Positions 54,956 to 64,000 of a stretch of 64,000 bases of DNA are shown here, piece by piece. Below the pieces are notes generated by a model. The model had not been told where the DNA came from. It made no database searches and saw only the letters and a program-made list of their open reading frames with translations. The number at the start of each line of letters is the position of its first letter. The stretch's first letter is position 1. The DNA is taken from positions 40,001 to 104,000 of the forward strand of contig OY979718.1 in assembly GCA_963855995.1 (NCBI GenBank), in the 5' to 3' direction. The stretch is from Muricea muricata (Eukaryota; Cnidaria; Anthozoa; Malacalcyonacea; Plexauridae). The position numbers and the translations under genes are program-made.

Positions 54956-57900
54956 CTTTATAATTAAGGTCAGGGTTAGTGTTAGGGTTATTTTTGGGGT
55001 TTATTGACAATAATATTAATGCAAAAAAAATTTTTTAAGCACCTCTAGACTCTTAAATTCAGGTATTGGTGGATATTAGGCGAAGGCAGTCAATTGGATG
55101 TTAATGTTGGCGACAACAACGTCCAATTCTGTCAGGGCGCCAAATGTCCAAAGCCATCTTTTATAACAATACTTGGTCCATTTCACCATTTTTATGCTCT
55201 CTTTTTTAAGCGACAATGTTAAATACCGTTTTCAAAGCCATCTTTTATAGCAATACTTGGTCAATTTCACCATGGTTATGCTCTCTTTTTTTAAGCGACA
55301 ATGTTAAATACCGTTTTCAAACACGGTTTGGTGATTGTTGTGCTGTGTCGTAGTGGTCAAGGTAAATGTCTTCCATGCCGCAGTTTGGGGTTCGAATCCC
55401 GGCGACGTCTATTTTATACTTTTGAGTCAAAGTTTTTTTTTTTGAGTTTTTTTCTTTATAATTAAGGTCAGGGTTAGTGTTAGGGTTATTTTTGGGGTTG
55501 ATTGACAATAATATTAATGCAAAAAAATTTTTTTAAGCACCTCTAGACTCTTAAATTCAGGTATTGCAAAAAGCGTGACGCGATGGTACGTCACGTTTCC
55601 GCGGTGTTAATGCACCACAATCTTTGCAAGCAGCAGAGGCTAACGTACATATATACAAACGGTGATTCTATACTATCGATGGTCGAATTCGAATCTGGAA
55701 TACCAGGGTTTTAGCACTTATGGTGTGGGGGCCGCTTCTACCCTCCCCTAACAGTTCGAATTCGGGCCAGGGATGGTGGACACTAGGCGAAGGCATTCAA
55801 TTGGATGTTAATGTTGGCGACGACAACGTCAAACCCTGTCAGGGCGCCAAATGTCCAAAGCCACCTTTTATAACAATACTTGGTCCATTTCACCATGGTT
55901 ATGCTCTCTTTTTTAAGCGACAATGTTAAATACCGTTTTCAAACACGGTTTGTTGATTGTTGTGCTGTGTCGTAGTGGTCCAGGTGAATGTCTTCCATGC
56001 CGCAGTTTGGGGTTCGAATCCCGGCGACGTCTATTTTATACTTTTGAGTCAAAGTTTTTTTTTAAGTTTTTTTCTTTATAATTAAGGTCAGGGTTAGTGT
56101 TAGGGTTATTTTTGGGGTTTATTGACAATAATATTAATGCAAAAAAAATTTTTTTAAGCACCTCTAGACTCTTAAATTCAGGTATTGCAAAAAGCGTGAC
56201 GCGATGGTACGTCACGTTTCCGCGGTGTTAATGCACCACAATCTTTGCAAGCAGCAGAGGCTAACGTACATATATACAAACGGTGATTCCATACTATCGA
56301 TGGTCGAATTCGAATCTGGAATTCCAGGGGTGGTGGATATTAGGCGAAGGCAGTCAATTGGACGTTAATGTTGGCGACGACAACGTCCAATCCTGTCAGG
56401 GCGCCAAATGTCCAAAGCCATCTTTTATAACAATACTTGGTCCATTTCACCATGGTAATGCTCTCTTTTTTAAGCGACAATGTTAAATACCGTTTTCAAA
56501 CACGGTTTGTTGATTGTTGTGCTGTGTCGTAGTGGTCGAGGTGAATGTCTTCCATGCCGCAGTTTGGGATTCGAATCCCGGCGACGTCTATTTTATACTT
56601 TTGAGTCAAAGTTGTTTTTTTTTGAGTTTTTTTCTTTATAATTAAGGTCAGGGTTAGTGTTAGGGTTATTTTTGGGGTTGATTGACAATAATTTTAATGC
56701 AAAAAAAATTTTTTAAGCACCTCTAGACTCTTAAATTCAGGTATTGCAAAAAGCGTTACGCCATGGTACGTCACGTTTCCGTGGTGTTAATGCACCACAA
56801 TCTTTGCAAGCAGCAGAGACTAACGTACATATATACAAACGGTGATTCTATACTATCGATGGTCGAATTCGAATCTGGAATTCCAGGGTTTTAGCACTTA
56901 TGGTCTGGGGGCCGCTTCTACCCTCCCCTAACAGTTCGAATTCGGGCCAGGGATGGTGGATATTAGGCGAAGGCAGTCAACTGGATGTTAATGTTGGCGA
57001 CAACAACGTCCAATTCTGTCAGGGCGCCAAATGTCCAAAGCCATCTTTTATAACAATACTTGGTCCATTTCACCATGGTTATGCTCTCTTTTTTAAGCGA
57101 CAATGTTAAATACCGTTTTCGAAGCCATCTTTTATAGCAATACTTGGTCAATTTCACCATGGTTATGCTCTCTTTTTAAGCGACAATGTTAAATACCGTT
57201 TTCAAACAAGGTTTGGTGATTGTTGTGCTGTGTCGTAGTGGTCAAGGTAAATGTCTTCCATGCCGCAGTTTGGGGTTCGAATCCCGGCGACGTCTATTTT
57301 ATACTTTTGAGTCAAAGTTTTTTTTTTTGAGTTTTTTTCTTTATAATTAAGGTCAGGGTTAGTGTTAGGGTTATTTTTGGGGTTGATTGACAATAATATT
57401 AATGCAAAAAAATTTTATTAAGCACCTCTAGACTCTTAAATTCAGGTATTGCAAAAAGCGTGACGCGATGGTACGTCACGTTTCCGCGGTGTTAATGCAC
57501 CACAATCTTTGCAAGCAGCAGAGGCTAACGTACATATATACAAACGGTGATTCTATACTATCGATGGTCGAATTCGAATCTGGAATTCCAGGGTTTTAGC
57601 ACTTATGGTGTTGGGGGCCGCTTCTACCCTCCCCTAACAGTTCGAATTCGGGCCAGGGATGGTGGATATTAGGCGAAGGCAGTCAATTGGATGTTAACGT
57701 TGGCGACAACAACGTCCAATTCTGTCAGGGCGCCAAATGTCCAAAGCCATCTTTTATAACAATACTTGGTCCATTTCACCATGGTTATGCTCTCTTTTTA
57801 AGCGACAATGCTAAATACCGTTTTCAAACAAGGTTTGGTGATTGTTGTGCTGTGTCGTAGTGGTCAAGGTAAATGTCTTCCATGCCGCAGTTTGGGGTTC

Positions 57901-60900
57901 GAATCCCGGCGACGTCTATTTTATACTTTTGAGTCAAAGTTTTTTTTTTTGAGTTTTTTTCTTTATAATTAAGGTCAGGGTTAGTGTTAGGGTTATTTTT
58001 GGGGTTGATTGACAATAATATTAATGCAAAAAAATTTTATTAAGCACCTCTAGACTCTTAAATTCAGGTATTGCAAAAAGCGTGACGCGATGGTACGTCA
58101 CGTTTCCGCGGTGTTAATGCACCACAATCTTTGCAAGCAGCAGAGGCTAACGTACATATATACAAACGGTGATTCTATACTATCGATGGTCGAATTCGAA
58201 TCTGGAATTCCAGGGTTTTAGCACTTATGGTGTTGGGGGCCGCTTCTACCCCCCCCTAACAGTTCGAATTCGGGCCAGGGATGGTGGATATTAGGCGAAG
58301 GCAGTCAATTGGATGTTAATGTTGGCGACAACAACGTCCAATTCTGTCAGGGCGCCAAATGTCCAAAGCCATCTTTTATAACAATACTTGGTCCATTTCA
58401 CCATGGTTATGCTCTCTTTTTTAAGCGACAATGTTAAATACCGTTTTCAAACACGGTTTGTTGATTGTTGTGCTGTGTCGTAGTAGTCAAGGTGAATGTC
58501 TTCCATGCCGCAGTTTGGTATTCGATTCCCGGCGACGTCTATTTAATACTTTTGAGTCAAAGTTGTTTTTTTTTGAGTTTTTTTCTTTATAATCAAGGTC
58601 AGGGTTAGTGTTTGGGTTATTTTTGGGGTTGATTGACAATAATATTAATGCAAAAAAAATTTTTTTTAGCACCTCTAGACTCTTAAATTCAGGTATTGCA
58701 AAAAGCGTGACGCCATAGTACGTCACGTTTCCGCGGTGTTAATGCACCACAATCTTTGCAAGCAGCAGAGGCTAACGTACATATATACAAACGGTGATTC
58801 TATACTATCGATGGTCGAATTCGAATCTGGAATTCCAGGGTTTTAGCACTTATGGTCTGGGGGCCGCTTCCACCCTCCCCTAACAGTTCGAATTCGGGCC
58901 AGGGATGGTGGATATTAGGCGAAGGCAGTCAAGTGGATGTTAATGTTGGCGACGACAACGTCCAATCCTGTCAGGGCGCCAAATGTCCAAAGCCATCTTT
59001 TATAACAATACTTGGTCCATTTCACGATGGTTATGCTCTCTTTTTTAAGCGACAATGTTAAATACCGTTTTCAAACACGGTTTGTTGATGTTTGTGCTGT
59101 GTCGTAGTGGTCAAGGTAAATGTCTTCCATGCCGCAGTTTGGGGTTCGAATCCCGGCGACGTCTATTTTATACTTTTGAGTCAAAGTTTTTTTTTTGAGT
59201 TTTTTTCTTTATAATTAAGGTCAGGGTTAGTGTTAGGGTTATTTTTGGGGTTGATTGACAATAATATTAATGCAAAAAAATTTTTTTAAGCACCTCTAGA
59301 CTCTTAAATTCAGGTATTGCAAAAAGCGTGACGCGATGGTACGTCACGTTTCCGCGGTGTTAATGCACCACAATCTTTGCAAGCAGCAGAGGCTAACGTA
59401 CATATATACAAACGGTGATTCTATACTATCGATGGTCGAATTCGAATCTGGAATTCCAGGGTTTTAGCACTTATGGTCTGGGGGCCGCTCCTACCCTCCC
59501 CTAACAGTACGAATTCGGGCCAGGGATGGTGGATATTAGGCGAAGGCAGTCAATTGGATGTTAATGTTGGCGACAACAACGTCCAATCCTGTCAGGGCGC
59601 CAAATGTCCAAAGCCATCTTCTATAACAATACTTGGTCCATTTCACCATGGTTATGCTCTCTTTTTTAAGCGACAATGTTAAATACCGTTTTCAAAGCCA
59701 TCTTTTATAGCAATACTTGGTCAATTTCACCATGGTTATGCTCTCTTTTTAAGCGACAATGTTAAATACCGTTTTCAAACACGGTTTGGTGATTGTTGTG
59801 CTGTGTCGTAGTGGTCAAGGTAAATGTCTTCCATGCCGCAGTTTTGGGTTCGAATCCCGGCGACGTCTATTTTATACTTTTGAGTCAAAGTTTTTTTTTT
59901 TGAGTTTTTTTCTTTATAATTAAGGTCAGGGTTAGTGTTAGGGTTATTTTTGGGGTTTATTGACAATAATATTAATGCAAAAATAATTTTTTTAAACACC
60001 TCTAGACTCTTAAATTCAGGTATTGCAAAAAGCGTGACGCCATGGTACGTCACGTTTCCGCGGTGTTAATGCACCACAATCTTTGCGAGCAGCAGAGGCT
60101 AACGTACATATATACAAACGGTGATTCTATACTATCGATGGTCGAATTCGAATCTGGAATTCCAGGGTCTTAGCACTTATGGTCTGGGGGCCGCCTCTAC
60201 CCTCCCCTAACAGTTCGAATTCGGGCCAGGGGTGGTGGATATTAGGCGAAGGTAGTCAATTGGATGTTAATGTTGGCGACAACAACGTCCAATTCTGTCA
60301 GGGCGCCAAATGTCCAAAGCCATCTTTTATAACAATACTTGGTCCATTTCACCATGGTTATGCTCTCTTTTTTAAGCGACAATGTTAAATACCGTTTTCA
60401 AAGCCATCTTTTATAGCAATACTTGGTCAATTTCACCATGGTTATGCTCTCTTTTTAAGCGACAATGTTAAATACCGTTTTCAAACAAGGTTTGGTGGTT
60501 GTTGTGCTGTGTCGTAGTGGTCAAGGTAAATGTCTTCCATGCCGCAGTTTGGGGTTCGAATCCCGGCTACATCTATTTTATACTTTTGAGTCAAAGTTTT
60601 TTTTTTTGAGTTTTTTTCTTTATAATTAAGGTCAGGGTTAGTGTTAGGGTTATTTTTGGGGTTGATTGACAATAATATTAATGCAAAAAAATTTTTTTAA
60701 GCACCTCTAGACTCTTAAATTCAGGTATTGCAAAAAGCGTGACGCGATGGTACGTCACGTTTCCGCGGTGTTAATGCACCACAATCTTTGCAAGCAGCAG
60801 AGGCTAACGTACATATATACAAACAGTGATTCTATACTATCGATGGTCGAATTCGAATCTGGAATTCCAGGGTTTTAGCACTCATGGTCTGGGGGCCGCT

Positions 60901-62587
60901 TCTACCCTCCCCTAACCGTTCGAATTCGGGCCAGGGATGGTGGATATTAGGCGAAGGCAGTCAATTGGATGTTAATGTTGGCGACGACAACGTCCAATCC
61001 TGTCAGGGCGCCAAATGTCCAAAGCCATCTTTTATAACAATACTTGGTCCATTTCACCATGGTTATGCTCTCTTTTTTAAGCGACAATGTTAAATACCGT
61101 TTTTGAAGCCATCTTTTATAGCAATACTTGGTCAATTTCACCATGGTTATGCTCTCTTTTTAAGCGACAATGTTAAATACCGTTTTCAAACAAGGTTTGG
61201 TGATTGTTGTGCTGTGTCGTAGTGGTCAAGGTAAATGTCTTCCATGCCGCAGTTTGGGGTTCGAATCCCGGCGACTTCTATTTTATACTTTTGAGTCAAA
61301 GTTTTTTTTTTTGAGTTTTTTTCTTTATAATTAAGGTCAGGGTTAGTGTTAGGGTTATTTTTGGGGTTGATTGACAATAATATTAATGCAAAAAAATTTT
61401 TTTAAGCACCTCTAGACTCTTAAATTCAGGTATTGCAAAAAGCGTGACGCGATGGTACGTCACGTTTCCGCGGTGTTAATGCACCACAATCTTTGCAAGC
61501 AGCAGAGGCTAACGTACATATATACAAACGGTGATTCTATACTATCGATGGTCGAATTCGAATCTGGAATTCCAGGGTTTCTGCACTCATGGTCTGGGGG
61601 CCGCTCCTACCCCCCCCCTAACCGTTCGAATTCGGGCCAGGGGTGGTGGATATTAGGCGAAGGCAGTCAATTGGATGTTAATGTTGGCGACGACAACGTC
61701 CAATCCTGTCAGGGCGCCAAATGTCCAAAGCCATCTTTTATAACAATACTTGGTCCATTTCACCATGGTTATGCTCTCTTTTTTAAGCGACAATGTTAAA
61801 TACCGTTTTCAAACACGGTTTGTTGATTGTTGTGCTGTGTCGTAGTGGTCGAGGTGAATGTCTTCCATGCCGCAGTTTGGGGTTCGAATCCCGGCGACGT
61901 CTATTTTATACTTTTGAGTCAAAGTTGTTTTTTTTTTAGTTTTTTTCTTTATAATTAAGGTCAGGGTTAGTGTTAGGGTTATTTTTGGGGTTGATTGACA
62001 ATAATATTAATGCAAAAAAAATTTTTTTAAGCACCTCTAGACTCTTAAATTCAGGTATTGCAAAAAGCGTGACGCCATGGTACGTCACGTTTCCGCGGTG
62101 TTAATGCACCACAATCTTTGCAAGCAGCAGAGGCTAACGTACATATATACAAACGGTGATTCTATACTATCGATGGTCGCATTCGAATCTGGAATTCCAG
62201 GGTTTTAGCACTTATGGTCTGGGGGCCGCTTCTACCCTCCCCTAACAGTTCGAATTCGGGCCAGGGATGGTGGATATTAGGCGAAGGCAGTCAATTGGAT
62301 GTTAATGTTGGCGACGACAACGCCCAACCCTGTCAGGGCGCCAAATGTCCAAAGCCATCTTTTATAACAATACTTGGTCCATTTCACCATGGTTATGCTC
62401 TCTTTTTTAAGCGACAATGTTAAATACCGTTTTCAAACACGGTTTGTTGATTGTTGTGCTGTGTCGTAGTAGTCAAGGTGAATGTCTTCCATGCCGCAGT
62501 TTGGGGTTCCAATCCTGGCGACGTCTATTTTATACTTTTGAGTCAAAGTTTTTTTTTTTGAGTTTTTTTCTTTATAATTAAGGTCAG

Positions 62588-62672
62588 GGTTAGTGTTAGG
62601 GTTAGGGTTAGGGTTAGAGTTAGGGTTAGGGTTAGGGTTAGGGTTAGGGTTAGGGTTAGGGTTAAGGTCAGG
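62588..62672 (+). repeat. (TTAGGG)n expansion within a satellite unit
   Basis: The normal GTCAGGGTTAGTGTTAGGGT of the unit is here followed by about 12 perfect or near-perfect GGGTTA units, and then by a second GGTCAGGGTTAGTGTTAGGG. The orientation is the unit's own, opposite to the 51.5 and 54.8 kb arrays. Confidence 0.92.
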
Positions 62673-64000
62673 GTTAGTGTTAGGGTTATTTTTGGGGTTG
62701 ATTGACAATAATATTAATGCAAAAAAAATTTTTTTAAGCACCTCTAGACTCTTAAATTCAGGTATTGCAAAAAGCGTGACGCCATGGTACGTCACGTTTC
62801 CGCGGTGTTAATGCACCACAATCTTTGCGAGCAGCAGAGGCTAACGTACATATATACAAACGGTGATTCTATACTATCGATGGTCGAATTCGAATCTGGA
62901 ATTCCAGGGTTTTAGCACTTATGGTCTGGGGGCCGCCTCTACCCTCCCCTAACAGTTCGAATTCGGGCCAGGGGTGGTGGATATTAGGCGAAGGTAGTCA
63001 ATTGGATGTTAATGTTTGCGACAACAACGTCCAATTCTGTCAGGGCGCCAAATGTCCAAAGCCATCTTTTATAACAATACTTGGTCCATTTCACCATGGT
63101 TATGCTCTCTTTTTTAAGCGACAATGTTAAATACCGTTTTCGAAGCCATCTTTTATAGCAATACTTGGTCAATTTCACCATGGTTATGCTCTCTTTTTAA
63201 GCGACAATGTTAAATACCGTTTTCAAACAAGGTTTGGTGGTTGTTGTGCTGTGTCGTAGTGGTCAAGGTAAATGTCTTCCATGCCGCAGTTTGGGGTTCG
63301 AATCCCGGCTACACTATTTTATACTTTTGAGTCAAAGTTTTTTTTTTTGAGTTTTTTTCTTTATAATTAAGGTCAGGGTTAGTGTTAGGGTTATTTTTGG
63401 GGTTGATTGACAATAATATTAATGCAAAAAAATTTTTTTAAGCACCTCTAGACTCTTAAATTCAGGTATTGCAAAAAGCGTGACGCGATGGTACGTCACG
63501 TTTCCGCGGTGTTAATGCACCACAATCTTTGCAAGCAGCAGAGGCTAACGTACATATATACAAACAGTGATTCTATACTATCGATGGTCGAATTCGAATC
63601 TGGAATTCCAGGGTTTTAGCACTCATGGTCTGGGGGCCGCTTCTACCCTCCCCTAACCGTTCGAATTCGGGCCAGGGATGGTGGATATTAGGCGAAGGCA
63701 GTCAATTGGATGTTAATGTTGGCGACGACAACGTCCAATCCTGTCAGGGCGCCAAATGTCCAAAGCCATCTTTTATAACAATACTTGGTCCATTTCACCA
63801 TGGTTATGCTCTCTTTTTTAAGCGACAATGTTAAATACCGTTTTTGAAGCCATCTTTTATAGCAATACTTGGTCAATTTCACCATGGTTATGCTCTCTTT
63901 TTAAGCGACAATGTTAAATACCGTTTTCAAACAAGGTTTGGTGATTGTTGTGCTGTGTCGTAGTGGTCAAGGTAAATGTCTTCCATGCCGCAGTTTGGGG

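Larger units (their letters stand above)
41476..64000 (+). repeat. 621/705-bp satellite array with tRNA-like modules
   Basis: About 33 units run to the window end. Unit order on the plus strand is: tRNA-like module; T9-11 tract; GGTCAGGGTTAGTGTTAGGG; GACAATAATATTAATGC; GCGTGACGCGATGGTACGTC; CATATATACAAACGGTG; the perfect dyad CTGGAATTCCAG; CCCTCCCCTAACAG; GGCGCCAAATGTCCAAAGCC; and GACAATGTTAAATACCG. Long units (about 705 bp) repeat an 84-bp block from AAGCCATCTTTTATA to ACCGTTTTC. Higher-order copies include 42.80-45.13 kb against 45.45-47.78 kb (offset 2653), 52.1-53.0 against 55.0-55.9 (2899), 49.2-50.37 against 55.3-56.47 (6098), and 60.1-61.26 against 62.85-64.0 (about 2741). The 69-codon plus-strand and 63-codon minus-strand ORFs repeat with the unit. 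Confidence 0.97.

Noticed and set aside
42174..61377. Minus-strand 63-codon ORF (…DVAGIRTPNCGME…) as a protein
   Set aside because: It is the antisense reading of the tRNA-like B-box region; AGIRTPN-type peptides are a known artefact of antisense tRNA or tRNA-SINE translation.
41955..63834. Conserved 69-codon plus-strand ORF (MVWGPLLPSPNSSNSG...) in about 30 satellite units as a gene family
   Set aside because: It recurs only because the satellite recurs. Differences between units are largely amino-acid-changing (T/I, S/I, D/N, S/F/P, Y/F/N), some units lose it by deletion, and there is no start or splice context.
41476..64000. CRISPR-like array
   Set aside because: Units are 600-700 bp and fully homologous with no unique spacers; the DNA is eukaryotic.
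1..64000. True chromosome end
   Set aside because: Telomere-type tracts are short or interrupted, occur in both orientations and are embedded in satellites. None runs to a window edge, so a subtelomeric location is possible but a terminus is not shown.

Overview
This window looks like repeat-dominated, AT-rich metazoan DNA with almost no conventional genes. The evidence is CCCTAA/TTAGGG tracts, spliced-looking exon fragments with GT-AG borders, non-LTR (CR1/jockey-like) reverse-transcriptase remnants, many miniature inverted-repeat elements with target-site duplications, and large satellite arrays. RT remnants and MITEs of this kind are common in cnidarian and other marine-invertebrate genomes. 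Cnidaria is my best guess, but the sequence does not prove it. The density of TTAGGG-type tracts is compatible with a subtelomeric or heterochromatic location. No bacterial-type genes, operons or CRISPR arrays are present, and almost every short ORF is an artefact of a repeat.

Layout. 1-5.3 kb: a 168-bp satellite with a 336-bp dimeric period. It surrounds a two-exon remnant of a gene (575-966, plus strand, Myb/SANT-like) that has decayed exon copies just downstream. 5.3-12.15 kb: a short CCCTAA tract followed by about 4.5 kb of almost G-free A-rich minisatellites (14-, 13- and 10-bp units), decaying into CTCAACTTAAG-type repeats. 12.16-14.49 kb: three tandem copies of a 0.78-kb segment carrying three splice-bordered exons on the minus strand; only the 14.4-13.7 kb copy reads through in one frame. 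14.49-18.71 kb: a 4.2-kb interval bounded by inverted repeats with no transposase ORF, containing a 1.05-kb element with a 6-bp TSD. 18.7-26.6 kb: three broken LINE fragments and a 2.8-kb foldback element (22205-24984) built of 127-bp repeats.

26.86-41.48 kb: a tandem segmental duplication (unit 7.5 kb, second copy partial). Each copy carries a LINE fragment, three adjacent MITEs, an array with recurring 5' splice-site-like motifs, an 18-bp minisatellite, a 519-bp long-TIR element and a 365-bp TIR element containing a tRNA-like sequence. 41.48-64 kb: a 621/705-bp satellite with higher-order structure. Nearly every unit contains a tRNA-Gly-like Pol III module and a TTAGGG-like tract. Two units are interrupted by long CCCTAA arrays, and one of those arrays has received a 447-bp TIR element.

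The most notable pattern is that three otherwise dissimilar TIR elements (16992-18039; 33414-33778 and its duplicate; 51523-51969) and the 22.5-kb satellite all combine a tRNA-like A-box/B-box module with TTAGGG-type repeats. This is a recurring architecture that ordinary MITE or SINE categories do not explain.
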